Under the pieces are notes generated by a model. That model was not told the origin of the DNA and ran no database searches. It saw only the letters and a program-made list of their open reading frames with translations. Positions 13,675-21,879 of a stretch of DNA of 64,000 bases are shown here, in pieces. The position numbers and the translations under genes are program-made. Position 1 is the stretch's first letter. Every line of letters starts with the position of its first letter. The stretch is from CALMEC01 sp963777565 (lineage in GTDB: Bacteria > Actinomycetota > Thermoleophilia > Miltoncostaeales > Miltoncostaeaceae): the NCBI GenBank assembly GCA_963777565.1, contig CAVZQZ010000006.1, positions 496,001 through 560,000 on the forward strand, written 5' to 3'.

Positions 13675-14832
13675 ATGTGGCCCGATCAAGAGGAAGCTCC
13701 AGGAGATACCAGGCACTCGTTACGCGCGGGCTGCCGACGGCGACAGCATCGCCTACCAGGTCGTCGGCGACGGCCCGTTCGACCCTCGTCTACGTCCCGG
13801 GGTTCATCTCGCACGTCGAACTCAGGTGGGGCGGAGCCATCGATCGGCCGCTTCTACGAGCGGCTCGCCTCGTTCTCCCGACTGATCCTCTTCGACAAGC
13901 GCGGCACGGGGCTCTCGTACCCAATCCCGGGGCCCCAGCCGCTCGAGGAGCGCATGGAGGATGTCCGGGTAGTGATGAACGCGGCCCGGCTCTGAGCGCG
14001 CCGCGCTCGTGGGGCTCTCGGAGGGAAGCGCGATGGCCGCCTGCGACTTCGCGGCTCGCATCCCGGGTGCCCGGCACGTCGAGCTTCCAGGAGTCGACCA
14101 CGTGCCCTGGGCGGGCGACAGCAACGCCTACATGGCCGAGATCGAGGAGTTCCTAACCGGCCAGCGCAGCCAGCCTCGCAAGGATCGCGTGCTGACGACG
14201 ATCCTCGTCACCGACCTCGTCGCATCCACCGAGCGCGCTGCGGCTTGCGGCGACGAGGCGTGGAGGGAGATCATGGCGCGGCACGACGTGCTGGTCGCGG
14301 ATCAGCTGCGGTGGTTCGGGGGTCAGCAGGTCAAGCACACGGGCGATGGCATCCTGCCACGTTCGACGGCCCGGCCCGCGCCATCCGTTGTGCCGCGGCC
14401 ATTGTCAGGGCGGCACGTGACGAGCTGGAGCTCGACATGCGCGCCGGTCTTCACACCGGGGAGGTCGAGATTGTCGACGCGGACCTGCGAGGATTGACCG
14501 TGCACATCGCAGCCCGCATCTGCGCAGAGGGTGGACCCGGTGAGGTCCTCGTGTCACGGACCGCGAGGGAGCTGGTGATCGGCTCGGACGTGACGCTTGC
14601 CCACCGCGCTACCAGGAGGCTCAAGGGCGTGCCTGGTGAATGGTCGCTCTTCGCGGTGGTCGATGGCGACTCGCGACCCGCTTCCGTCCCAGCGCGGCGC
14701 GATGAGCTCAGGCTCGGTGACGCTGTCGGCCTGGCGCTCGCTCGTCGAACCCCGCGCGCGCTGCGGACGATGATCCGTGCCGAACAGGCCGCGGTGAAGA
14801 CCTTCGCCGCGGTCCATCAGCGATACCGCTAA
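13675..14832 (+). pseudogene. Decayed alpha/beta-hydrolase + adenylate/guanylate cyclase fusion gene
   Basis: Pieces of one protein family appear in three frames. In order: IPGTRYARAADGDSIAYQVV (from 13706), LVYVPGFISHVELRWG (about 13785), SIGRFYERLASFSRLILFDK (about 13840), GLSEGSAMA and the LTTILVTDLVASTERAA cyclase start (14009-14360), then RAGLHTGEVEIVDADLRGL to the end at 14832. At least four frameshifts are needed. The hydrolase part also jumps straight from the GLSEGSAMA serine region to RIPGARHVELPGVDH, so about 130 residues normally in between are missing. Intact members join an alpha/beta hydrolase to a class III cyclase. The deletion makes true gene decay likelier than sequence error. 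Confidence 0.8.
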
Positions 14833-14860
14833 CGGCCCCGCCGCGCATGCGCCGGCAGAG

Positions 14861-15433
14861 CTACGTGGTCGGGCTCGAACCGCCGGGGACCCACAGGACG
14901 TCACCGCCGGCCTCGGCGTTGGCGCCGCGCGCGAGGATGAACATGAGATCGGACAGCCTGTTGAGGTACGCGATGACGTTCGGGTTGAGCGCCTCCTCGT
15001 CGGCGAGTGCCACCGCGGCCCGCTCCGCCCGGCGGCAGACCGTCCGCGCATGGTGGAGCGCCGCCGCGGCCGGCGAGCCACCCGGCAGCACGAAGCTCGT
15101 GAGCGGCTCGAGCGTGTCGTTGACCTGGTCGCACAGCGCTTCGAGACGAGCTATCTGCTGTGGCGTGATCCTGAGCCGGTCGCCCGGCTCGCCCCCCTCG
15201 GGCACGCAGAGGTCGGCGCCCAGGTCGAAGAGGTCGTTCTGGATGGCTGCGATCCACTCGTCGTATCCTTCGGGCAGCGGCGCCTGGCGGGCCAGGCCGA
15301 GGACGCTGTTGAGCTCGTCGACCTCGCCATAGGCGACGACACGGCCACTCGTCTTACGCGCCCGGCTCATGTCTCCGAGGTGGGTGTCACCCCCGTCTCC
15401 GAGGCGGGTGTAGATGCGCGTCAGCCGGACCAT
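14861..15433 (-). CDS. Cob(I)yrinic acid a,c-diamide adenosyltransferase, PduO type
   Basis: 190 residues. The enzyme moves the adenosyl group of ATP to cob(I)alamin to make coenzyme B12. The N-terminal ATP-binding motif reads IYTRLGDGGDTHLGDMSR, followed by VAYGEVDELNSVLG. The C-terminal helices have HHARTVCRRAERAAVAL and YLNRLSDLMFILAR, which carry the conserved Arg and Asp residues of the family. The ATG at 15433 has a GGAG element a few bases upstream. It lies 21 nt downstream of the CCA transferase gene on the same strand. Confidence 0.92.
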   Translation of the reverse strand: MVRLTRIYTRLGDGGDTHLGDMSRARKTSGRVVAYGEVDELNSVLGLARQAPLPEGYDEWIAAIQNDLFDLGADLCVPEGGEPGDRLRITPQQIARLEALCDQVNDTLEPLTSFVLPGGSPAAAALHHARTVCRRAERAAVALADEEALNPNVIAYLNRLSDLMFILARGANAEAGGDVLWVPGGSSPTT

Positions 15434-15454
15434 GGAAGCTCCACGCCGTCGAGC

Positions 15455-16867
15455 CTACCCCGGCGGATGCCGGTCCGCCCAGTCGCGGGCGAAGCGCTCG
15501 GCTTGGGCGACGGTTCGCACGAGCCCGACGACCTGCTCCTCACGGAGCGCCTCCACGAGGTCGGCGGTCCACCGTCCCGGCACCCGGCCGACGAGATCGG
15601 CCAGCTCCGCGCCATTGAGCAGCGGACGGATCGGCCCGCGGTGGAGGAGCGCGAAATGCCATGTCGCCATCTCGCGCGCGACCGCCAGGTGCCGCTCGAT
15701 CTGCGGGGGCGTCGTGCGCGGGCCGTTCGTGGCGAGCCTGTCCGCGACGGACAGCACCATGAGCTCCACCTCGGCCGGCGCGGTCGAACGCAGGTACCGG
15801 TCGATCTGCCGGAGCGAGAGCGGCTGGCGGTGCACGCAGAACCCGAGCGCGAGATGTCGGCGTACGCAGAGCGCAACGACCTCCCGGAAGCGTGTCGACG
15901 TGCGGTAGCGGATGCACCATTGGGCGGCCATCTCCGCGCCACGGCGGTCGTGGTGAAAGAACGTCGCCCGGCCCTCGGGAGTGACTGCGTACGTCGCGGG
16001 CTTTGCCATGTCGTGGAACAAGGCCACGAGCACCAGCGCCTCGCCGCGCGTCAACCCGTCCGCCAGCGGCACGTCGAGGGCCGCCGCGATCTGGGGTCCC
16101 GATGAGCGGAAGACCCCGGCGGCGTCGGCGCGGATCTCGCAGACGCGCTGCACCACCTCGAGCGTATGCCCGAGGACATCCTTGTGGTGGTAGGGCGTCT
16201 GCTCCAGCCCCCGCCCCTCCTCGAGCTCGGGGATCAGCACGCCGAGCACGCCGAGGTCGTCCAGCGTCTCGAGCCCCCGCCACGCATCCGGGAGGCGGGC
16301 GATGCGGCGGAGTTCCTCGGCGACGCGCTCGGGTGCGCTGCGCAGCACCTCGCCTGCGTCCATCCGCGCGCGCAGCCGCGTGGCGGGATCGACCGCGAAC
16401 CCGAGCTGGCACGCGAGACGTGCGACGCGCACGAGCCGCACGGGATCGTCGCGCAGGACCGTCGGCCCGACCATGCGCAGCACGCGGGAGTGCAGGTCGG
16501 CGACGCCGCCGTGGCGGTCGACGAGCTCGCCCCCACCGAGCGGGAGCGCCAGCGCGTTGACGGTGAGGTCGCGCTTGGCGAGGTCGGCGTCGAGGCTCCC
16601 ACCCTGGAGCGGTGTGATGTCGACGGTGTACGGCAGGTCCCCTCCGTGCACACGCCAGGCTCCGAACGCATCGGACAGCGGGAAGCGCGCGGCTCGGTGC
16701 GCCTTCGCCAGCAGCCGCGCGGCCTCGCGTGCGTCACCGTCGAGTGCCAGGTCGACGTCCGCGACCGGCCGCTGCAGCAGCGCGTCGCGCAGCCCGCCGC
16801 CGACGACCCAACCGGCGGACGCGGCGGGCGCGAGCGGGGCGAGAGGAGCGAGGAGCGCCTGGAGCAT
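15455..16867 (-). CDS. cca: CCA-adding tRNA nucleotidyltransferase with HD domain
   Basis: 470 residues from ATG 16867, which overlaps the alr stop (TGATG). It builds or repairs the 3' CCA of tRNAs. The class II nucleotidyltransferase head has VVGGGLRDALL with the metal-binding pair in VADVDLAL, then the template region DLTVNALALPLGG and LRDDPVRLVRVARLA. An HD hydrolase-type domain follows, with HTLEVVQRV and LFHDMAKP. A longer frame exists upstream but would sit inside alr. The homologous poly(A) polymerase role is less likely in this lineage. Confidence 0.9.
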   Translation of the reverse strand: MLQALLAPLAPLAPAASAGWVVGGGLRDALLQRPVADVDLALDGDAREAARLLAKAHRAARFPLSDAFGAWRVHGGDLPYTVDITPLQGGSLDADLAKRDLTVNALALPLGGGELVDRHGGVADLHSRVLRMVGPTVLRDDPVRLVRVARLACQLGFAVDPATRLRARMDAGEVLRSAPERVAEELRRIARLPDAWRGLETLDDLGVLGVLIPELEEGRGLEQTPYHHKDVLGHTLEVVQRVCEIRADAAGVFRSSGPQIAAALDVPLADGLTRGEALVLVALFHDMAKPATYAVTPEGRATFFHHDRRGAEMAAQWCIRYRTSTRFREVVALCVRRHLALGFCVHRQPLSLRQIDRYLRSTAPAEVELMVLSVADRLATNGPRTTPPQIERHLAVAREMATWHFALLHRGPIRPLLNGAELADLVGRVPGRWTADLVEALREEQVVGLVRTVAQAERFARDWADRHPPG

Positions 16868-17973
16868 CAGCCGTGCCGGCGAGGGACCCGCGGACCGACG
16901 GCGCAGACCACCTCGTAGTTGATCGTCCCGCGCCACGCGGCCAGATCCTCGGCGGTCAGGCGCTCACCGCCCTGGCTTCCGAGGAGTACGACCTCGTCCC
17001 CCACGCGGTCGGCGGCCTCGGGGCCGAGGTCGACGGTGATCTGGTCCATCGACACCATCCCGACGACCGGGACGCGCCGGCCGCCGACCAGTACCTCGGC
17101 CGTGTCGGCGTACGCACGCGGGTACCCGTCCGCATACCCGATGGGCACCACGCCGATCCAGCTTCCGCGGGCGGCCCGCCAGCGACGTCCGTAGCCGACG
17201 CTCTCTCTCCCGAGGATCGGCTTGACCGCCGAGAGGTACGAGGCGAGGGTCATTGCCGGTCGCAGGTCGTGGGCGGCGGCGTCGACCCCGAACGGGTCGC
17301 AGCCGTACACGGCGATGCCGCAGCGCACCAGGTCGAAGTGCGTCTCGGCCGAGCGAAGGGTCGCCGCGGAGTTCGCCGCGTGGAGGATGGCGTGCGGGAA
17401 GCGGTCCCGGAGCGGACCGGTCATCGCCCGAAACCGTACGAGCTGCTCGACCATGAAGCCGGCGTTCTCCCCCGAGGTCTCGTCCGCGGTCGCGAAGTGG
17501 GTCATGAGCCCCACGACGTCGAGCCGGGAGTCGGCAGCGGCCTCCGCAAGCGCCGCGACGGCGTCCGGGCGGGCCCCGAGACGCCCCATCCCGCTGTCGA
17601 GCTTGAGATGGATCCGCCTGATCCCCGCCTCGGCCGCCGCGGCGGCCCCCTCGGGAGTCCAAACCGCGATCTCGCATCCCGTCGCCGCGGCGCGCCGCCA
17701 CTCGTCGCCGATGAGCGGGCCCCAGAGGAACAGCGGGGCGTCGACGCCTGCGGCCCGCAGCTCCTCGACCTCGGCGAGGGCTGCCAGCCCGAGCCGGGAA
17801 GCGCCGCCCTCGAGCGCCGCCCGCGCGACCGGCGCGGCGCCGTGACCGTACGCGTTCGCCTTGACCACCGCGAGGACCTCGGCCCGCCCCGCGGCACGGG
17901 CGAGGACATCGACGTTGTGCCGGATCGCCCCGAGGTCGATGCGCGCGACGCTCCGCTCGGCCGTGAACGTCAG
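16867..17973 (-). CDS. alr: Alanine racemase, probable CTG start
   Basis: PLP-dependent enzyme that makes D-Ala for peptidoglycan. The frame gives 368 residues beginning with TFTAERSVARIDLGAIRHN. The PLP lysine is in AVVKANAYGHGA. VRCGIAVYGCDPFG, GYGRRWRA and VGMVSMDQITVDLG are typical of the family. No ATG, GTG or TTG exists between the upstream in-frame stop and the conserved start. The first usable codon is CTG at 17973, overlapping the nnr stop as CTGA, with GGAGG 7 nt upstream. The next canonical start, GTG at 17868, falls inside the PLP-lysine region and would destroy the fold. Confidence 0.88.
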   Translation of the reverse strand: MTFTAERSVARIDLGAIRHNVDVLARAAGRAEVLAVVKANAYGHGAAPVARAALEGGASRLGLAALAEVEELRAAGVDAPLFLWGPLIGDEWRRAAATGCEIAVWTPEGAAAAAEAGIRRIHLKLDSGMGRLGARPDAVAALAEAAADSRLDVVGLMTHFATADETSGENAGFMVEQLVRFRAMTGPLRDRFPHAILHAANSAATLRSAETHFDLVRCGIAVYGCDPFGVDAAAHDLRPAMTLASYLSAVKPILGRESVGYGRRWRAARGSWIGVVPIGYADGYPRAYADTAEVLVGGRRVPVVGMVSMDQITVDLGPEAADRVGDEVVLLGSQGGERLTAEDLAAWRGTINYEVVCAVGPRVPRRHG

Positions 17974-19499
17974 CGGATCGCCTCCGGAAGCCGGTCGATG
18001 ACGTCGCCCGCGATCGTCCCGTCACCGCGGTCCGCGAGCACCCCCGCCCGGGCATGCACGGCGACCCCGGTGACGGCGGCCTGCAGACCGCCCATGCCCT
18101 TCGCGAGGAGCGCCGCGATCACCCCCGTGAGGACGTCGCCGGTGCCGGCGCTCGCGAGCGCGGACGTGCCGACGCCGTCCACCACGACCGTCCCGTCGGG
18201 ATCCGCGACGATCGTCCCGGGGCCCTTGAGGACGGTCACCGCACGCGATGCGTCAGCGAGCCGCCGGGCGGCGTCGAGACGTCCGGCATCCACCTGCTCG
18301 CGGGCGACGCCGAGCAGCCGTGCGGCCTCTCCCGAATGGGGGGTGATGACCGTGGGAGCCCCCCGACCCGCGAGCCACGATGGCCGGCCCGACAGATGCC
18401 ACAGCCCATCGGCGTCGACGACCGTCGGCAGATCGACCGCCTCGAGCACGGCTAGCACGAAGGCCGTTGTCGCCTCGTTGCGTCCGAGCCCCGGGCCCAG
18501 GGCGATCGCGCCGACCCTGCGGGCCTCGGCGACGACGGCGTCGAGCGACGCGTCGGTGAAGTGCCCCTCGACGTCGGGAATCGGCGCGCTCATGATCTCG
18601 ACGAGATGCGATGCGTAGAGCGGCTGGAGCGACGCCGGCACCGCCGCGACGGTCAATCCGGCGCCCGCACGGAGCGTCGCCGTCGCGCAGAGCATCCCTG
18701 CACCCGTGAGCCCAGGGGAGCCGGCGACGACGAGGACCGCGCCGGCGGCGTACTTGTCGCCGTGGCCACGCTTCGCCGGGACGCGGCCGGCGCCGTGACC
18801 GGCGAGCCACGCGGACGGTGTGGAGGTCCCGGGACCCGGGATGCCGATGTCCGCGACGACCACGTCGCCGGCGCGCGCGCGGCCCGGCTCGATGTGCAGG
18901 CCCGGCTTGTCGCCGTGGAAGGTGACGGTGAGCATGGCGCGCACGGCGGCACCGGGAACCATCCCGCTGTCGGCGTCGACGCCGGATGGCACGTCGAGCG
19001 CGACGACCACCCGGTCGCAGCGTTCAAGGGCCTCGACCGCCGCACCCACCGGGCCGTGCGGGGCGCCCCGCACGCCGATGCCGAGCACCCCGTCGACGAT
19101 GATCCGCTCGCGGTCGAGGAGCGCCGGCGTGAACGTGCGGGCCCGCAGGCCCAGGCTGCGAGCCACGGCCGCCATCGTCATCGTGTCCGGGGTCTTCGGC
19201 GCGTGACCGCGCGGCACGGCGAGCTCGACATCCCAGCCGGCGTCGGCGAGATGCCGCGCGACCGCGTATCCGTCCCCGCCGTTGTTCCCGGCCCCGCAGA
19301 CCACGAGCGCTGCGCCGGCATCGGGAAAGCGCGTCAGCACCGCGCCGGCGGCCGCAAGGCTCGCGCGCTCCATCAGCACGATCGACGGCAGGCGATGCCG
19401 CTCGGTCGCGCGCCGGTCCGCGAGGCGGAGCGCGGCCGCATCGTAGAGCGGCGTGCACCCGGGGACAGGCGGCGGCGTGGTGGATCGCGCGACGGGCAT
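17970..19499 (-). CDS. nnr: Bifunctional NAD(P)H-hydrate epimerase / ADP-dependent dehydratase
   Basis: 509 residues. It repairs hydrated NADH and NADPH. The N-terminal YjeF epimerase domain has VVCGAGNNGGDGYAVARHL and VDGVLGIGVRG. The C-terminal ribokinase-like dehydratase has KYAAGAVLVVAGSPGLTGAG, ALGPGLGRNE, VVDADGLWHL, TPHSGEAARLL and ASAGTGDVLTGVIAALL. The length is normal for the fused form. A TAGGAT -10 box ends 7 nt before the ATG, so the mRNA is likely leaderless. The alr and cca genes follow with 1-4 nt overlaps, and cobO is close behind. Confidence 0.95.
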   Translation of the reverse strand: MPVARSTTPPPVPGCTPLYDAAALRLADRRATERHRLPSIVLMERASLAAAGAVLTRFPDAGAALVVCGAGNNGGDGYAVARHLADAGWDVELAVPRGHAPKTPDTMTMAAVARSLGLRARTFTPALLDRERIIVDGVLGIGVRGAPHGPVGAAVEALERCDRVVVALDVPSGVDADSGMVPGAAVRAMLTVTFHGDKPGLHIEPGRARAGDVVVADIGIPGPGTSTPSAWLAGHGAGRVPAKRGHGDKYAAGAVLVVAGSPGLTGAGMLCATATLRAGAGLTVAAVPASLQPLYASHLVEIMSAPIPDVEGHFTDASLDAVVAEARRVGAIALGPGLGRNEATTAFVLAVLEAVDLPTVVDADGLWHLSGRPSWLAGRGAPTVITPHSGEAARLLGVAREQVDAGRLDAARRLADASRAVTVLKGPGTIVADPDGTVVVDGVGTSALASAGTGDVLTGVIAALLAKGMGGLQAAVTGVAVHARAGVLADRGDGTIAGDVIDRLPEAIR

Positions 19500-19506
19500 C
19501 GCTCGG

Positions 19507-19512
19507 ATCCTA
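19507..19512 (-). promoter_or_regulatory. -10 box of nnr (leaderless)
   Basis: TAGGAT on the minus strand, 7 nt before the nnr ATG. No Shine-Dalgarno sequence lies between. Confidence 0.45.
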
Positions 19513-19571
19513 GTGGGCCGGGCCTGGCAGCTCGGGTGCCCGCGGAGGCGCCCGGCGCCGACGAGCTCAGC

Positions 19572-20378
19572 TCACGTGCACGCCCTGGTCACCTTGACGT
19601 TGAGGAACTGTGTGCCGGAGGAGGTTTCGAAGGTCCACGAGTAGGTCCCGTTGGGCAGTCCGCCCGTCTTCGACCTGCGGGTCCGGATGATCTTGCCGTT
19701 GTGCCCCGGGTCGATGGTGAAGGTCCCGTTGGAGCTCTCGTCGGGGTGCGTGCGACGCACGGTCACCGGGACCGGCGTCGGGACGGGACCGTGCCGCCAG
19801 TAGAAGCTCAGGGACTCGTCACTCATCAGGCAGCTGTTGATCGTCCCGCCGCTCGGCGTCGAGCCGGTCGGCGGAGCGGTCGGGAACGGCGGCGAGAACG
19901 GCGACGCGGAGTAGAAACCCAGGAACTCCACCGTCGGAACCACCGGCGGCGGGCGCCGAACCGTCTCGCAGTCGGTCGCAACGGTGTCCAGCAGGTCCGC
20001 GATCACGGTGTCGGCGCCGCCGCCACACGAGATCACGTCCCGCACGCCGTCACGCGCCTTGATCGTGTCCCTCCCGGCGTCGCCTCGAAGGTTGTCGGCG
20101 CCGCCCCCACCGTCGAGCAGGTCGTTGCCCAACCCGCCGGTGAGGACATCGTTCCCGGGTCCGCCGTTCAGCGAGTCGGCGCCCGAACCGCCATTCAGCG
20201 TGTCGCGGCCACCGTTGCCACGCAGCGTGTCGTTGCCTCCCTGGCCGACCAGCACGTCTGCGAACGGTCCGCCCACGAGCACGTTGGGAGCGGCGGTGCC
20301 GATCTTCACGACGCCGAGCGCCGGCGTCACGGCGATGAGTGCCACGAGCCCTGCACCCACGATCGCTCGTCGAAGCAT
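19572..20378 (-). CDS. Small secreted RTX-repeat (calcium-binding) protein
   Basis: 268 residues from ATG 20378, with AAAGGCGGAG upstream as ribosome binding site. A signal peptide is clear: LRRAIVGAGLVALIAVTPALG. About six glycine/aspartate nonapeptides follow (GGNDTLRGN, GGRDTLNGG, GSGADSLNG, GPGNDVLTG, GLGNDLLDG, AGRDTIKAR), the calcium-binding beta-roll repeat. The C-terminal half is Pro/Thr-rich and then a likely beta-sandwich region (NGTYSWTFETSSGTQ) with three Cys residues. Its function is unknown; it is probably a cell-surface or extracellular calcium-binding protein. Confidence 0.8.
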   Translation of the reverse strand: MLRRAIVGAGLVALIAVTPALGVVKIGTAAPNVLVGGPFADVLVGQGGNDTLRGNGGRDTLNGGSGADSLNGGPGNDVLTGGLGNDLLDGGGGADNLRGDAGRDTIKARDGVRDVISCGGGADTVIADLLDTVATDCETVRRPPPVVPTVEFLGFYSASPFSPPFPTAPPTGSTPSGGTINSCLMSDESLSFYWRHGPVPTPVPVTVRRTHPDESSNGTFTIDPGHNGKIIRTRRSKTGGLPNGTYSWTFETSSGTQFLNVKVTRACT

Positions 20379-20434
20379 CGTTCTCCGCCTTTCCCCCGGG
20401 AGAGGAATCCTGAGATGACTCCCAGCGATTGGCG

Positions 20435-20464
20435 AATCTCCCACATCTTTTTGCTTCGTGTCAA
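20435..20464 (-). promoter_or_regulatory. Promoter of the RTX-repeat gene
   Basis: A perfect -35 TTGACA (20464-20459) is followed after 18 nt by GAGATT (20440-20435). The -10 is weak. It lies about 57 nt upstream of the ATG in a locally A-rich stretch that stands out from the GC-rich surroundings. Confidence 0.4.
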
Positions 20465-20500
20465 CGAGCGCGGGCTGCCGCGGCGCCGGCCGAGGTTGCG

Positions 20501-20905
20501 TCAGTGACCGTGCGCGAGGCTGCCGATCCTGTTCGTTGCCGGGTCGCGCTCGGCGACGGCGACGGCGACCGCGACTCCCCTGCTGTGGGTGAGCGACAGG
20601 TGGATGCGGGTGACCCCCAAGCGGGCGGCCCATTGCGCGTAGTGGCCATGCAGGGCGACGCTCGGCGCGCCACGACCCCGAACGACCTCGACCTCACGCC
20701 ACCGGGTCATGCCCCGCCCGAGCGCCTTGCCGACAGCCTCTTTCGCCGCGAACCGGGCGGCGAAGTGCTGCGGCGGAAACGGCTTGGCCGCGCAGTACGC
20801 TGCCTCGGCCTCGGTGAAGCACCGCTCGGCGAGCCGGGGGCGGCGCGCGAGGGCACCGGCGAACCGGTCGATCTCCATCACGTCGACCCCGACTCCGACG
20901 ATCAC
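20501..20905 (-). CDS. acpS: Holo-[acyl-carrier-protein] synthase
   Basis: 134 residues from GTG 20905. AcpS moves 4'-phosphopantetheine from CoA to a serine of acyl carrier protein. The magnesium-binding Asp is in VGVGVDVMEIDRF and the Glu in RFAAKEAVGKALG. LSLTHSRGVAVAVAV completes the fold. The GTG overlaps the stop of the spermidine-synthase-like gene by 4 nt (GTGA). The C-terminus carries a short extra tail (RDPATNRIGSLAHGH) beyond the usual end. Confidence 0.92.
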   Translation of the reverse strand: MIVGVGVDVMEIDRFAGALARRPRLAERCFTEAEAAYCAAKPFPPQHFAARFAAKEAVGKALGRGMTRWREVEVVRGRGAPSVALHGHYAQWAARLGVTRIHLSLTHSRGVAVAVAVAERDPATNRIGSLAHGH

Positions 20906-21807
20906 CTTCTCGCCCCCTCGCGCGCGTCGCCGGACCGCCCCCACAGGCGACCGAGCCTGGCCAGGGCGTGGTCCGGTACGCCATCGTCGGCAAGCGCGGA
21001 CGCACCGGCGACGAGCCGGTCGAGGCGGCGTCCCCAGACGACGTCCCACGGATCGGGATCGAGCCGCGCGAGACGGGCGAGTTGCTCCACCGGAAGCTCA
21101 CGATCCGATGCGACGGCGACGAGGTTCCCCGATGCCTCCTCCTCGAGCGTGGCGCGGTCGGAGAGCAGCGCGACGTTTGCGTAGCGCCCGCGCAGGGTCG
21201 CCACGATGCCGGCCGCATACCCCAGCGGCGGGATGTCGATCAGGTTCACGATGTGGAGCCCACCCGGCCGAAGCGCCGCACGGGCCAGGTCGACGAACCC
21301 CAGGGTCACGAGATGGTACGGCACGATCACCCCGTCGAACGCGTCGACGACCACCAGGTCGAGCGAACCCGGCGCGACGCGGGCGATCTCGTCCCGCCCG
21401 TCAGCCACCCGCACCTCGAGTCTGGTCGAGGTCTCGAGCGCGAGCCACTCCCTCGCAATGGCGACGACCTCGAGGTCGCGCTCGATCACGATGGCGCGGA
21501 GGTCGCGCCGTGTCGCGTCGAAGTAGCGCCCCAGCGTGCACGGTCCGCCCCCGATCTGCGCCATCGCCAGCGGATGGCGTTTGGGGTGCACCGTGTCGAC
21601 GACCCGGGCGAGGTGGCGCAGGTACTCGAACTCGATGTGGGTCGGCTCGAGGATGTCGACATAGCTCGACTCGACCCCGTCCTGCAGCACCAGCCGCCCC
21701 CCGGGGCGCTTCGGATCGGCCCGGATCTCCACCACGACGTGCTCGGTCACGAGTCCGTGAGGCGGGATGCCCGGCACGGCGCGCGATCGCTGCGTCCTCG
21801 TGCTCAC
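20902..21807 (-). CDS. Spermidine synthase-like methyltransferase-fold protein
   Basis: 301 residues from GTG 21807; a GTG at 21828 is also in frame. The Rossmann-fold core has the nucleotide motif MAQIGGGPCTLGRYF, an acidic end of the next strand (AIVIERDLEVV) and LDLVVVDAFDGVIVPYHLVT. That order matches polyamine aminopropyltransferases and their many homologues of unknown substrate. The start was chosen because TAGCGT lies 8 nt before GTG 21807. No speD homologue is near, so polyamine synthesis is unproven. It is co-transcribed with acpS. Confidence 0.75.
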   Translation of the reverse strand: MSTRTQRSRAVPGIPPHGLVTEHVVVEIRADPKRPGGRLVLQDGVESSYVDILEPTHIEFEYLRHLARVVDTVHPKRHPLAMAQIGGGPCTLGRYFDATRRDLRAIVIERDLEVVAIAREWLALETSTRLEVRVADGRDEIARVAPGSLDLVVVDAFDGVIVPYHLVTLGFVDLARAALRPGGLHIVNLIDIPPLGYAAGIVATLRGRYANVALLSDRATLEEEASGNLVAVASDRELPVEQLARLARLDPDPWDVVWGRRLDRLVAGASALADDGVPDHALARLGRLWGRSGDAREGARR

Positions 21808-21815
21808 AGCGCCGA

Positions 21816-21821
21816 ACGCTA
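21816..21821 (-). promoter_or_regulatory. -10 box of the spermidine-synthase-like gene
   Basis: TAGCGT on the minus strand, 8 nt before GTG 21807. It supports the shorter start and a leaderless mRNA. Confidence 0.35.
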
Positions 21822-21867
21822 CCGGCACGGCCGGCGTGGCGTCCGGGCGGAGGGGCGGTCGTCAATC

Positions 21868-21873
21868 TAGGGT
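21868..21873 (+). promoter_or_regulatory. -10 box of the MFS transporter gene
   Basis: TAGGGT, 6 nt before the ATG at 21880, with no Shine-Dalgarno sequence between. Confidence 0.4.
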
Positions 21874-21879
21874 TGGCCG

